64,000 nt of DNA from positions 1,745,501 through 1,809,500 of the forward strand of contig NZ_JAATJM010000001.1 in the NCBI RefSeq assembly GCF_011927945.1. Direction: 5' to 3'. The notes beneath the pieces were generated by a model. It worked only from the letters and a program-made list of their open reading frames with translations, was not told where the DNA came from and did not search any database. Source of the DNA: Brevundimonas alba (GTDB taxonomy: Bacteria > Pseudomonadota > Alphaproteobacteria > Caulobacterales > Caulobacteraceae). Both the position numbers and the translations under genes were made by a program. Positions 26,871-35,454 of the stretch are shown piece by piece (position 1 is the first letter of the stretch; each line of letters begins with the position of its first letter).

Positions 26871-27830
26871 TCAGGACGGGTCGTTCAGGGCCGTGCGGAG
26901 AAAGGCGAGAAGCCGTGGCCATCCATCCGCCCGCGCCGCCACCAGTCCGGGGATGGTGCCGCCGACGGACAGCGCCCGCTCCAGTCCCGGCGCATCAGCC
27001 GCCACCGGCGGTCCGAACACCGCGTGTCCCGCGTCTGGGTAGGCGACGTGAATTACGGGGTAGGCGAAGTCATGGGCCCGCAGACGGTTCTCCACCCGGC
27101 GAGCCATCTCGGCGGACGGCCAGAGTGTGTCGGCCTCGCCGGAAAGCATCAGGATCGGGCCGTTGATTCGCTCCACCTGGATTTCCGCCTCGGCAGGCGC
27201 CGTGGGCAAGCGGTCGGCGTAGAGCCGGTAGATGCTGAGGAAACCGTTGCTGGTTTCATACGGTGCGAAGGACAGGGGCTCGCCGCCCTCAGTCCATGAC
27301 GAGCCGGTCGGGCCGCCTCGGAGATCGATACCCTGCCAAACAAGATTGGACGGCACCCCGACGGCGACGGCGCGGATCGCTGGCGTGCGGCTGGCGACCA
27401 GCAGCGCCAGCTCGGCGCCCTTGGACACGCCGACGATAGCGATCGGCCCGCTCGCCTCTGGTCTCTCCGCCAGCCAGGCAAGGGCACGACCGATTGGCTC
27501 GATCGGGATTTGATCGAGGCGCGCCGCCTGCCCCGGCTCGCCGAAGTAGGAGACGGCGATGGCGTTGAAGCCCTCTGCCGCGAGACGGCGCGCCAGAGTC
27601 CTCGATCCGCCGAGGCCGCCTTCGGAACCACCCAGCACGATGACGCCGCCAAGAGCCGTGGGGCGTGAGGCTGCGAAATAGTCGGCGACCAGCCCGTCCT
27701 GCCGAATCTCGACGGTTGCGGGGGTTGGTGCAGGGGTGGCCGTGGCTGGAGGCGGTTGCGTTTGGGCCAAGGACGGCGTGGCGGTGCTGAGGAAGGCGGC
27801 AACCAGAAGAGTGCGGACGGCGAGGGACAT
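26871..27830 (-). CDS. Exported alpha/beta hydrolase, BAAT/acyl-CoA thioester hydrolase C-terminal type
   Basis: A 319-residue protein with a signal peptide (MSLAVRTLLVAAFLSTATPS, cleavage near LAQ) and a Pro-rich linker. The hydrolase core has IVLGGSEGGLGGSRTLARRL, the nucleophile motif GVSKGAEL, the acid D in LSGEADTLWPS and the catalytic His in PDAGHAVFG, matching the BAAT C-terminal family. In eukaryotes the family conjugates bile acids; bacterial members are poorly understood and may act as esterases or thioesterases. The signal peptide places it in the periplasm, where acyl-CoA is not expected, so an ester is the likelier substrate. Confidence 0.85.
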   Translation of the reverse strand: MSLAVRTLLVAAFLSTATPSLAQTQPPPATATPAPTPATVEIRQDGLVADYFAASRPTALGGVIVLGGSEGGLGGSRTLARRLAAEGFNAIAVSYFGEPGQAARLDQIPIEPIGRALAWLAERPEASGPIAIVGVSKGAELALLVASRTPAIRAVAVGVPSNLVWQGIDLRGGPTGSSWTEGGEPLSFAPYETSNGFLSIYRLYADRLPTAPAEAEIQVERINGPILMLSGEADTLWPSAEMARRVENRLRAHDFAYPVIHVAYPDAGHAVFGPPVAADAPGLERALSVGGTIPGLVAARADGWPRLLAFLRTALNDPS

Positions 27831-28004
27831 GTCGATTTCCTATGCGCAGAGAACTTTACAACACAAAGTAGGCCCGCGGTCAAGGCGCTCGGTTCGGTGC
27901 GGGCCTGGATGTGGTGAAAATCCGTTGACCGCGTTTGTTGGCGATCTGTTGGCTCCAGAGGTTCACCGTGTTGCGCTCACGAGTCTCATGTCGAGGAGGC
28001 AGCG

Positions 28005-28817
28005 ATGCCGTACCGCCTCGGCCCCACGCACCCGGACAGCGCGGGAACCGCAGAAAACCATCCGTCCGGAGACGGCCGATCGATCGGCGAGCGCCGCTCG
28101 TATGCGGCGGCGTATGAGAGCCTGACCTTTCCGCTGGTCACGCGCGGCGGTCGAGAGCTGACGGTCACGCTTGCGGCCCAGCCGGTGTTCGATCTGACCA
28201 GGTCGGCTCCGGTGGCGCGGCGCGTTCGCCGGTCGATCCGTCACAGGGGCGGCGAGAGCGCGCTCGTCGGGCTGGGCGGCCGTACCATCGAAGCCGTCGA
28301 TCTGAAGCGGATCGACCTTCAGACGTTGAGGGACGGACTGGACCTGCTTCGGCTGGGGCCGGACGACAGTGGCGTCGTGCCGGCTTTCTGGCGGACCATC
28401 GCATCCTCGGGCGGACGGTTCGCGCTGTTGTGCACGGAGCTGCAGCACCCGGCCGCCCCGGGCGCCCTGCTGGTCGAGGTGATGGGCGGGCTGGAGCAGG
28501 CGCCGGCAGAGGCGATCGCCGAGGCGATCTCGCATTTCCAAACCCGGGCCGTGGGAGTCATCCTGCACGTGGCTCCGGACGCAGGAGCGGTTCGCAGGCT
28601 GGCCTCGATCAACGCCCAGTGTCTCGCCATCGACTTCGCGGGGGTCGAGCACGAGGCCATGCGCGACTGGCAGGGGGCTGCTCAGCTGATCGCGGCCGCG
28701 CGGGAGGCGTGCCAGCAGGTCATGCTGCTGAACCTGCGTCCGGATCGGGGACTGGCTGCGCAGGCGGCTGGCGCGACCCATGCGGTCTTCGCGGGCATGG
28801 AAGCGGTCATCGTCTGA
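28005..28817 (+). CDS. Degenerate EAL-like domain protein, unknown function
   Basis: A 270-residue soluble protein. It starts at ATG 28005, preceded by GAGGAGGCAGC with close spacing. After a variable N-terminus, residues 53-70 (TVTLAAQPVFDLTRSAP) look like the first strand of an EAL domain (consensus QP-I-D-L). Residues 155-215 (LLVEVMGGLEQAP ... LASINAQCLAIDFAG) echo the LEITE and LKID regions, and AATHAVFAGMEAVIV-type ending echoes the last barrel strands. The catalytic EAL and DDFG residues are not present, so c-di-GMP hydrolysis is unlikely; binding or protein interaction would remain possible. The family match is my inference from spacing, not certain. It is 42 nt upstream of the Rieske gene on the same strand. 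Confidence 0.5.
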   Translation: MPYRLGPTHPDSAGTAENHPSGDGRSIGERRSYAAAYESLTFPLVTRGGRELTVTLAAQPVFDLTRSAPVARRVRRSIRHRGGESALVGLGGRTIEAVDLKRIDLQTLRDGLDLLRLGPDDSGVVPAFWRTIASSGGRFALLCTELQHPAAPGALLVEVMGGLEQAPAEAIAEAISHFQTRAVGVILHVAPDAGAVRRLASINAQCLAIDFAGVEHEAMRDWQGAAQLIAAAREACQQVMLLNLRPDRGLAAQAAGATHAVFAGMEAVIV

Positions 28818-28859
28818 CGGACGGTTGACGCCGCGCTTCGCCGCAGGCCTTGATCGGTC

Positions 28860-29858
28860 ATGCAGGCCACGCTTCCCGCCCGACTCTATGGATGCCCCGA
28901 TGCGTGGACGCGGGAGCGTTGCGCGGTCTTCGGTAGCGCCTGGCTGTTCCTGGCGCATGAGGCGGAGGCTGGTGCACCCGGCGACTGGATCGCGGCGGAT
29001 GTGGCCGGACATCGGCTGCTGGCGGTGCGGGGCAAGGATGGCGTTCTGCGGGCGTTTCACAACGTCTGCCGGCACCGGGCGGGGCCTCTGGTGCAGGGGA
29101 CTAGTGGGCGGTGCGAGGGCGAGCTGGTCTGCGGCTATCACGGCTGGCGGTATGCACTGGACGGGCGGCTGCGGGCGGCGACGGGGTTCGGGAACGCGGA
29201 CGGTTTCGATCCGCGCGAGTTCGGACTGCTGGGGGTGACGCTGGAGGTCTGGCGGGGGCTGGTGTTCGTCAACCTCGATCCGGACGCGGCGCCGTTGGCC
29301 GATAGCGTGGCACCGCTCGAGGCGCTGCTGGCTGAGCGAGGGCTGGAGATCGCCGCGCCGGCGGTGCGGCGCAGCCATGAGCTGGCCTGCGACTGGAAGG
29401 TCTACGCCGAGAACTATCTGGAGGGGTATCACATCGGTTCGGTGCATCCGGTGCTCGCTGACGAGCTGGGCTCGGCGGAGTATCGCATCCGGGTGGAGGG
29501 CGATCTGGTTGTTCAAGAGGCGGTCGGGGTGAACGACGGGCCGCAGGCGGGGGTCTGGGGGTGGCTGTGGCCGAACCTAGGGATCAACGTCTATCGCGAC
29601 GGGGCCATGATCGAGCGGATGACGCCGACGGGCCCGGGTCGGACGCGGCTGGACTATCTGTTCCTGAACGACGGCGGAGCCGGGGCTCTCGGAGAGGCGA
29701 TCGAGGCGTCGGACCGGCTGACCGCCGAGGATGCGCGGATCTGCGAGGCGGTGCAGGCGAATCTGTCGGCGGGAGCGTATGACAGGGGCGTGCTCAGTCC
29801 GCGGCATGAGGCCGCCGTAGCCTGGTTTCAGTCCCGCCTTGCGGAGGTCCATGGATGA
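28860..29858 (+). CDS. Rieske non-heme iron oxygenase, large (alpha) subunit
   Basis: A 332-residue aromatic-ring-hydroxylating-type oxygenase. The Rieske [2Fe-2S] ligands are C70-x-H72 (VCRHRAG) and C91-x2-H94 (VCGYHGW). The mononuclear iron site is N185-YLEGY-H191-IGSV-H196, with a third acidic ligand likely in AEDARICEAVQ near residue 290. Length and the C-terminal CEAVQ.NL..G.Y..G.LSP..E pattern recall choline/carnitine-type monooxygenases more than ring dioxygenases. No ferredoxin reductase lies next to it, so electrons must come from an unlinked partner. It overlaps the APC permease start by 4 nt (ATGA), which suggests that the permease imports its substrate. Confidence 0.92.
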   Translation: MQATLPARLYGCPDAWTRERCAVFGSAWLFLAHEAEAGAPGDWIAADVAGHRLLAVRGKDGVLRAFHNVCRHRAGPLVQGTSGRCEGELVCGYHGWRYALDGRLRAATGFGNADGFDPREFGLLGVTLEVWRGLVFVNLDPDAAPLADSVAPLEALLAERGLEIAAPAVRRSHELACDWKVYAENYLEGYHIGSVHPVLADELGSAEYRIRVEGDLVVQEAVGVNDGPQAGVWGWLWPNLGINVYRDGAMIERMTPTGPGRTRLDYLFLNDGGAGALGEAIEASDRLTAEDARICEAVQANLSAGAYDRGVLSPRHEAAVAWFQSRLAEVHG

Positions 29859-31195
29859 ACGACGCGACCCGCCACATTCCGCTGCCCGAAGAGCCGCTGT
29901 CCGATCGGCACAAGTTGGGCTGGGGGCTGGCCGCCCTGGTGGTCGCCGGCAACATGATCGGCTCCGGCGTGTACCTGCTGCCGGTCAGTCTGGCGTCGGT
30001 GGGCAGTTCCAGCCTGATCGGCTGGCTGGTCGCGGGGGCAGGGGCGGTGACGTTGGCGCTGGTGTTCGGCGCGCTTGGGCGGCTGCAGCCGGACGCGGAC
30101 GGCCTGCCCGGCTTCGCGGAGCGCGGGCTTGGGCGGTTCTTCGGATTCCAGACGGCGCTGGCCTTCTGGACCGCCTGCCTCGTCGGCAACGTGGCCATCG
30201 CGGTGGCGGCGACAGGGTATCTCGGCTTCTTCTGGCCGGTGCTGAAGGACCCGATCGCGGCGACCTTCTGCAATCTCGGCATCATCTGGCTGGCGACCAT
30301 CGCCTACATCATCGGGGCGAGGACGGCGTCCGGGCTGGCCGCCGTCGCGCTGGCCATCGGGCTGGCCCCGATCGTGGTCGCCGTGGCTGCCGGGATCATG
30401 GCCTTCGATCCGGAGACCTTCGCCGCTTCGTGGAGCCCCTCGGGGACGGCGCTCGTGGCCAGCGTGCCGGCCTCGCTGGCGGTGATCTTCTGGGCCTTCC
30501 TGGGCGTTGAGAGCGCCGCGGCCCTGTCGGTGCGGGTCAAGCACCCGGGGCGGGACGTCGGCCGCGCCTCGGTGGCGGGGGTGCTGCTGGCCACCGTGGT
30601 CTATGTCGCGGCGACCGTGGCGGTGTTCGGGGTCATCCCGGCCGATGTGCTGGCCAACTCGACCAGCCCCTATGCCGATCTGGCGGCTCGGGTGTTCGGG
30701 GCCTCGATCGCGGGCGTGGTGGCGGTCTGCGCCGTCATCAAGACCGTGGGCACCGTCGGCGGCTGGGTCATGCTGGGCGGAGAGACGGCCCGCTCGGCGG
30801 CGCGTCAGGGCTATCTGCCCTCAGGTTTCGGGGCCGGTGAGCACACGCCCATAGCCAACCCCCTGCTGGGCGCGGCGATCATGACGGTGGTGACGGTTGT
30901 GGTCTCGGGCCAGCCGACGCTGGGCGACCAGTTCGGGGTGCTGGCGGGGGCGACTTCGGTGCTGTCGCTGGTGGTCTACGCCATCTGCTCGGCGTCGCTG
31001 TTCCGGCTGGCGAGGCGGACGCAGGCCCGGACCATCGCTGTGGCGGGCTTCCTGTTCGCCTGCGCGGCGGTGGGCTTCGCGGGCCTCGAATACGTCTGGC
31101 CGGCGGCGGCGTTTTTCGTACTGACCACGGTCGCCTGGTTCCTCTTCATGCGGAAAGGCCGGCGTCCGGTTGACCCGGCCACGGGCGAGGCCTAA
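29855..31195 (+). CDS. APC superfamily amino acid/amine permease (AdiC-like)
   Basis: A 446-residue inner membrane transporter with about 12 hydrophobic helices. The first helix carries the substrate-binding signature [15 protein letters not shown]; helix 6 has [18 protein letters not shown], and [16 protein letters not shown] is also family-typical. These resemble arginine:agmatine and related basic amino acid/amine antiporters. It begins in the stop codon of the Rieske gene (ATGA overlap), so both are translated together. Substrate is not determined; an amine that the oxygenase acts on fits the context. carA follows 46 nt later on the same strand. Confidence 0.9.
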   Translation: MNDATRHIPLPEEPLSDRHKLGWGLAALVVAGNMIGSGVYLLPVSLASVGSSSLIGWLVAGAGAVTLALVFGALGRLQPDADGLPGFAERGLGRFFGFQTALAFWTACLVGNVAIAVAATGYLGFFWPVLKDPIAATFCNLGIIWLATIAYIIGARTASGLAAVALAIGLAPIVVAVAAGIMAFDPETFAASWSPSGTALVASVPASLAVIFWAFLGVESAAALSVRVKHPGRDVGRASVAGVLLATVVYVAATVAVFGVIPADVLANSTSPYADLAARVFGASIAGVVAVCAVIKTVGTVGGWVMLGGETARSAARQGYLPSGFGAGEHTPIANPLLGAAIMTVVTVVVSGQPTLGDQFGVLAGATSVLSLVVYAICSASLFRLARRTQARTIAVAGFLFACAAVGFAGLEYVWPAAAFFVLTTVAWFLFMRKGRRPVDPATGEA

Positions 31196-31241
31196 CCACC
31201 CCGCCGTTTGTCCGCCGGGATTCGGTGGCAGGAGGATGCGC

Positions 31242-32402
31242 ATGACCACCCAGCTGCTCCCCGGCGTCACCGGCGTCCTCGCCCTCGCGGACGGAACCAT
31301 CCTGCAAGGCATCGGCTGTGGCGCGACGGGCTCGGCGCTGGGCGAGGTGGTCTTCAACACCGCCATGACCGGGTATCAGGAGATTCTGACCGACCCGTCC
31401 TACATGAGCCAGATCCTGGCCTTCACCTTCCCGCACGTCGGCAACACCGGGGTGAATGTCGAGGACGTGGAGCAGATCGGCGGCGGCTCCGACACCTCGG
31501 CGCGGGGCGCCATCTTCCGGGATGTGCCGACCGATCCGGCCAACTGGCGCAGCGAGAGCGACTTCGACGCCTGGATGAGGCGGCGCGGCGTGGTCGGTCT
31601 GGCCGGGGTCGACACGCGGGAGCTGACGGCGCGTATCCGCGACACCGGGGCGCCGCACGCCGTCGTCGCTCATGACCCTGAAGGACTGTTCGATCTCGAG
31701 GCGCTGGTGGCGCAGGCCAAGGCCTGGACCGGGCTGGTCGGGCTCGATCTCGCCAAAGACGCTTCGACCCTGCAGTCGTTCGACTGGGACGAGGGGCTGT
31801 GGGACTGGCCGGAAGGCCACCCCCGCGTCGACGCCGCCGACCGGTCCGTGGTGGTCGTGGACTATGGCGTGAAGCGCAACATTCTGCGGGCGCTGGCGTC
31901 GACGGGCGCGAAGATCACCGTCGTCCCGGCGACGACGACGGCGGAAGAGATTCTGGCGCGCAACCCGGACGGCGTGGTGCTGTCGAACGGGCCGGGCGAT
32001 CCGGCGGCGACCGGCGAATATGCGGTGCCGGAAATCCGCAAGCTGGTCGACAGCGGCAAGCCGGTGTTCGGCATCTGCCTGGGCCACCAGATGCTCGCGC
32101 TCGCTCTGGGCGCGAAGACGGTCAAGATGGATCAGGGCCACCACGGCGCGAACCATCCGGTGAAGGACCTGACCACCGGCAAGGTCGAGATCGTGTCAAT
32201 GAACCACGGCTTCACGGTGGACCGGGACAGCCTGCCCGACGCGGTGGTGGAAACCCATGTCAGCCTGTTCGACGGCACCAACTGCGGCATCGCCCTGAAG
32301 GACCGGCCTGTGTTCAGCGTCCAGCATCACCCGGAGGCGTCGCCGGGACCGACGGACAGCCTCTATCTGTTCCAGCGTTTCGCGGATTCGATGAAGGGCT
32401 GA
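31242..32402 (+). CDS. carA: Carbamoyl phosphate synthase small subunit (glutaminase)
   Basis: A 386-residue protein that hydrolyses glutamine and channels ammonia to CarB. ATG 31242 is chosen because GGAGG (31231-31235) lies 6 nt upstream; an ATG at 31236 is in frame. The N-terminal CPSase domain has [21 protein letters not shown]. The class I glutaminase triad is C279 in FGICLGHQ, and H363 and E365 in [10 protein letters not shown]. The NHGFTV and SNGPGDP motifs are present. It lies apart from carB, which is 9 kb away on the other strand, so expression must be coordinated in trans. A repeat-containing gap follows. Confidence 0.97.
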   Translation: MTTQLLPGVTGVLALADGTILQGIGCGATGSALGEVVFNTAMTGYQEILTDPSYMSQILAFTFPHVGNTGVNVEDVEQIGGGSDTSARGAIFRDVPTDPANWRSESDFDAWMRRRGVVGLAGVDTRELTARIRDTGAPHAVVAHDPEGLFDLEALVAQAKAWTGLVGLDLAKDASTLQSFDWDEGLWDWPEGHPRVDAADRSVVVVDYGVKRNILRALASTGAKITVVPATTTAEEILARNPDGVVLSNGPGDPAATGEYAVPEIRKLVDSGKPVFGICLGHQMLALALGAKTVKMDQGHHGANHPVKDLTTGKVEIVSMNHGFTVDRDSLPDAVVETHVSLFDGTNCGIALKDRPVFSVQHHPEASPGPTDSLYLFQRFADSMKG

Positions 32403-32741
32403 GGCCGTCCCGAACCGGAGTCCCGGCGAGAAAAATAGCGTCCGAAGCGTCCATTGCGTCCGATGCGTCCGATGCGTGCGATGCGTCCGAAACCTCGGGT
32501 GCTCCATGCCATGCATCCGCGGCGACGCCGGCAGATTCAGTTTTCAAAGACCACGCCTGCCGAATGAGGCAGACAGCGCATTATGGACCGGCCTGTTCCT
32601 AAGACGGGAAGATTGGCTCGAGAAAAACCTATGCCTCTGATCCAGGGCGGAATTGTCCGCTGAACCCGCGCATAATTCCCCGGATTCTAAGCACAGCGTC
32701 ACGTCCGCTGAGCCGCCCCGCCGGGCGCCATAAGCGCCGCA
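32403..32741. other. 339-nt gap between convergent carA and SIMPL genes
   Basis: No gene is supported here. The left part holds the 9-bp repeat run (32438-32491). The right part has lower GC and stop codons in all frames, and includes small inverted motifs such as GCGGA-ATTG-TCCGC near 32646. No hairpin with a T-run marks termination of carA. Unusually long spacing for convergent genes in this window. Confidence 0.6.
32438..32491. repeat. Six tandem 9-bp units, consensus GCGTCCGAT
   Basis: Units run without gaps: GCGTCCGAA, GCGTCCATT, GCGTCCGAT, GCGTCCGAT, GCGTGCGAT, GCGTCCGAA. The period is a multiple of three, and the reverse strand reads as a Ser-Asp-Ala repeat, but no gene is supported. 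It starts 36 nt after the carA stop codon. Short tandem arrays of this kind can vary in copy number by slippage. Confidence 0.85.
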
Positions 32742-33584
32742 CTAGTCCTCGAAGCCGAACCGCACCGCCACGCTGACGAGGGCGTTTTCCCCGTCGTGCG
32801 AGCGCATCAGGACGCTGACGTAGCGAACGGGTCCGAGGCGGCGGCCGGAGGCTTCGGCGATTGTCTCGGCCTGGGCGCGAGCCTTGCGGACGCCGTCGGC
32901 GGACGCCTGGTTCCAGACCGCCTCGCCGGGATCGCGGCCTCCATCCAGCCCCAGCAGGGAGATGAAGGGCGCCATTGCCCCGAAATTCACCCCGTTAAGG
33001 CTGTCGTCGAGATTGGTGACGCCGGCCTCCACCAGCGCGTCGACGAAGCCCGGCAGGCGGGACTCATTGGGCCGATCCAGCTTGACCTGAACGGATGCCG
33101 TGACGGTCCGGGTATCGCCCGGGGCGTCCACGGCCGCGGCCACCATGGCGGCGTCAGAGTTGGTTTCCCCCCCTGCTTCGATGGCGCTCCAGTCGACGTC
33201 CGCCATCGGCGAGTCCATCGTCCAGGCGTCAGCCTCGGCGATCGAATAGTTGGTGGCGCCGACGTCGATGGCGACATCGAAGCGGTTGGCGACACCCCGC
33301 ACGCGCTCGAGCTGGGCGTTGCGGTCTGCGACGGCCTCGACGGCGGTCTTGCCGGTCCCCTTGATGGTGATGGTCATCGGGACGGCGGAGGCGGCGGGCA
33401 TCGCGGCCTCACCCTGGGCGGTGACGAACAGGCCCGGCCCGCCCGTCATGGACTCCGCCATGCCCTGACCGAACTGGTCGACGGCGGCGGCGACGGGGCC
33501 GACAAAATCCTGCGCGGCGGCCGGCGCCGCGCCGGGCATGGCGAGAACAAGCGCGGCGGCGGCCACGACGGCGGTGCGGTTCAT
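32742..33584 (-). CDS. SIMPL-domain (DUF541) exported protein
   Basis: A 280-residue protein with ATG 33584 chosen because GGGGGGAAG lies just upstream and a signal peptide follows (MNRTAVVAAAALVLAMPGA, cleavage near AQ). The SIMPL domain (about 52-275) has the typical opening FVTAQGEAAMPA with TITIKGTGKTAVEAVADRN, and the closing block ADGVRKARAQAETIAEASGR. The family (including E. coli YggE and BP26) forms periplasmic rings with a suggested role in oxidative stress or signalling; the mechanism is unknown. It is divergent from the acyltransferase-like gene by 131 nt. Confidence 0.88.
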   Translation of the reverse strand: MNRTAVVAAAALVLAMPGAAPAAAQDFVGPVAAAVDQFGQGMAESMTGGPGLFVTAQGEAAMPAASAVPMTITIKGTGKTAVEAVADRNAQLERVRGVANRFDVAIDVGATNYSIAEADAWTMDSPMADVDWSAIEAGGETNSDAAMVAAAVDAPGDTRTVTASVQVKLDRPNESRLPGFVDALVEAGVTNLDDSLNGVNFGAMAPFISLLGLDGGRDPGEAVWNQASADGVRKARAQAETIAEASGRRLGPVRYVSVLMRSHDGENALVSVAVRFGFED

Positions 33585-33715
33585 GATGCTTCCCCCCAAA
33601 GATGCGAGGGCCAGACAACCACAGGCGCTCGGCCCTGACCAGCCGGGGCGGATGTCGGCCCGCCTCTGGCGCATGGGCCAAAAGCCGCCCTAAGCTGCGC
33701 CGTGGAGGGACGCCC

Positions 33716-34948
33716 ATGACCGCTCAGCCCGTCGAGGCCGCACACGATGCGCCGCTCGCATCGCCCGCCGCCGCCGCCGCGAATGGCGTCACCCGCACAG
33801 GGGCGACGCGTCTGGACGGGATCGACGCCCTGAGAGGCCTGGTGATCGTCCTGATGGTGCTGGATCACGTGCGCGACTTCGTTCACCGCACCGCCTTCAC
33901 CGCCGATCCGCTCGCGTTGGGCGACGCCGGCGATCCGGCGCTGTTCATGACCCGCTGGATCACCCACCTGTGCGCCCCGACCTTCGTCTTCCTCGCCGGG
34001 GTGTCGATCTGGCTGCAGAAGGCCAACGGCAAGCCGCGGCCCGAGTTGAGCCGGTTCCTGCTGACCCGCGGCGCCTGGCTGATCGTGCTCGAGCTGACGC
34101 TGGTGGAGTGGGGCTTCAACTTCGGCGGTGGACTGTTCCTGCAGGTCATCTGGGCCATTGGGGCGTCGATGCTGGTGATCGCGGCGCTGATCTGGCTGCC
34201 GCGATTCGCCATTCTGGCGCTGGGGGCGCTGGTCATCGTCGGGCATCAGGCGGTGGGGCCGGTGGAGCCGGCCGATTTCGGGCCCGCCGGTCCTGTGTGG
34301 CAGTTCGCCGTCGAGTTCGGTCCGGCGCCCTTCGGCGGCTTCATCGCCTATCCGGTCGTGCAGTGGCTCGGGATCATGATGGTCGGCTACGGCCTCGGCG
34401 GCCTGTTCACGCGACCAGAGCCGGCCCGGACCCGTGCGGTGCTGATGCTGTCGGGCGGACTGCTCGTCGCCTTCGCCGTGATCCGGGCGGTGAACGGCTA
34501 TGGCGATCCGCGGCCGTGGGCCATGCAGGAAGATGGGCTGTGGACCGCCCTGTCGTTCATCAATGTCGCGAAATATCCGCCGTCGCTCGATTATGTGCTG
34601 GTGACGCTGGGGGTGTCGCTGGCGTTGCTGCCGTTGCTCGAGCGGCTGTGGCGGCCGGCGAGGGGGGTCTTGCTGACCTTTGGGCGAACGCCACTGTTCA
34701 CCTATCTGCTGCACGTCTGGCTGGCGCATGGGCTGGCGCTGGCGGCAGGCGTGGCGATGGGCGTGCCGGCGTCGGCCTTCTTCAACATGCTGGCCGATCC
34801 GAGCCGGCTGACCGCCGCGGGCTGGGGCTTCGGCCTGCCCGGCCTGTACGCCTTCTGGCTGCTGACGGTCGCGCTGCTCTATCCGGCGTCGCGGTGGTTC
34901 GAGGGCGTCAAACGACGCCGCCGCGACTGGTGGCTGGGGTACATCTAG
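33716..34948 (+). CDS. DUF1624/heparan-alpha-glucosaminide N-acetyltransferase-like membrane protein
   Basis: A 410-residue integral membrane protein with about 10 hydrophobic helices. ATG 33716 is chosen because GGAGGGA ends 5 nt upstream. The N-terminal signature RLDGIDALRGLVIVLMVLDHVRDF matches the DUF1624/HGSNAT family, where the His and Arg near the first helix are likely used in acyl transfer. The second block WITHLCAPTFVFLAGVSIWL is also typical. The bacterial family may acetylate a sugar or surface component, but no substrate is known here. It stands alone between a SIMPL gene and a small minus-strand gene. Confidence 0.85.
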   Translation: MTAQPVEAAHDAPLASPAAAAANGVTRTGATRLDGIDALRGLVIVLMVLDHVRDFVHRTAFTADPLALGDAGDPALFMTRWITHLCAPTFVFLAGVSIWLQKANGKPRPELSRFLLTRGAWLIVLELTLVEWGFNFGGGLFLQVIWAIGASMLVIAALIWLPRFAILALGALVIVGHQAVGPVEPADFGPAGPVWQFAVEFGPAPFGGFIAYPVVQWLGIMMVGYGLGGLFTRPEPARTRAVLMLSGGLLVAFAVIRAVNGYGDPRPWAMQEDGLWTALSFINVAKYPPSLDYVLVTLGVSLALLPLLERLWRPARGVLLTFGRTPLFTYLLHVWLAHGLALAAGVAMGVPASAFFNMLADPSRLTAAGWGFGLPGLYAFWLLTVALLYPASRWFEGVKRRRRDWWLGYI

Positions 34949-34963
34949 CCCCCGAACGCCGCG

Positions 34964-35230
34964 TCAGGGCAGGGGAGCGAAGCTCTTTTCCTCGCGCAGG
35001 GCGCTGGCCTTGCGGACCGCGACCGGCGCGGCGTGGAGCCAGTAGTCGGCGTCCTCCAGCCGATTGCTGCGCAGCCGCTCGACGCCACGTCTGCGCCTGA
35101 GCGCGGCGTTCTCGAGCAGGCGCGCATGCAGGGCGCGGGGCGGCAGTTCGACGATGGCGGGGGAGCCGGGGACGGCGACGGCGTCGGGGCCTTGGGGCTC
35201 CACCGCCGGGCGGGCGATGGCGATAAACAT
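34964..35230 (-). CDS. Hypothetical protein, 88 residues
   Basis: A basic, soluble product (MFIAIARPAVEPQGPDAV; RRRRGVERLRSNRLEDADYW) without a recognised domain, signal peptide or membrane segment. The ATG at 35230 has only a weak ribosome site. Longer overlapping frames in the other phases cover the same stretch, so the choice rests on composition and on position between genes. It could be a false call. Confidence 0.4.
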   Translation of the reverse strand: MFIAIARPAVEPQGPDAVAVPGSPAIVELPPRALHARLLENAALRRRRGVERLRSNRLEDADYWLHAAPVAVRKASALREEKSFAPLP

Positions 35231-35318
35231 GGGCTACTGTCACTCTCGGGACGGCTCCGCGATCTTGGCCGGGAGGCCGCCAAACTCCGTCGGCTTCTTC
35301 GACGGCATGCATGGTTAA

Positions 35319-35334
35319 TCCACAGGCTTGTGGA
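35319..35334. promoter_or_regulatory. Inverted repeat upstream of dnaG with DnaA-box-like arms
   Basis: TCCACA and TGTGGA are 6-bp perfect arms around GGCT. Each arm equals the core of a DnaA box (TTATCCACA), although the bases before TCCACA read TTAA rather than TTA. It lies about 120 nt before the dnaG start. A DnaA or other dimer operator is possible; not demonstrated. Confidence 0.3.
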
Positions 35335-35402
35335 CAGTTCCGAACTGCTCATAAAAATGTGCGTGGAATCAGGCGGTTATGAACGCGGTTTCGCCTTTGT
35401 GG

Positions 35403-35417
35403 TTAACAAAAGGTAAA
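35403..35417 (+). promoter_or_regulatory. CtrA-box-like site upstream of dnaG
   Basis: TTAA, seven bases, TAAA differs in one base from the CtrA recognition pattern TTAA-N7-TTAA of Caulobacterales. It is 38 nt before the GTG of the primase gene, a place where a repressor could block the promoter. Judged by eye; AT-rich short motifs arise by chance. Confidence 0.25.
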
Positions 35418-35454
35418 AGGCCCCGAACCCTGAGTCGCGCGCTATAAGGGCGAC

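Noticed and set aside
32196..32547. Ser-Asp-Ala and Thr-His-Arg repeat peptides read from the strand opposite the 9-bp repeats
   Set aside because: These follow from the repeat period being nine; they overlap the carA 3' end and have no start signal.
34908..35352. Longer overlapping minus-strand frames around the 88-residue hypothetical gene
   Set aside because: They are Arg/Pro-rich, have no ribosome site and overlap the end of the DUF1624-type gene or the dnaG leader.
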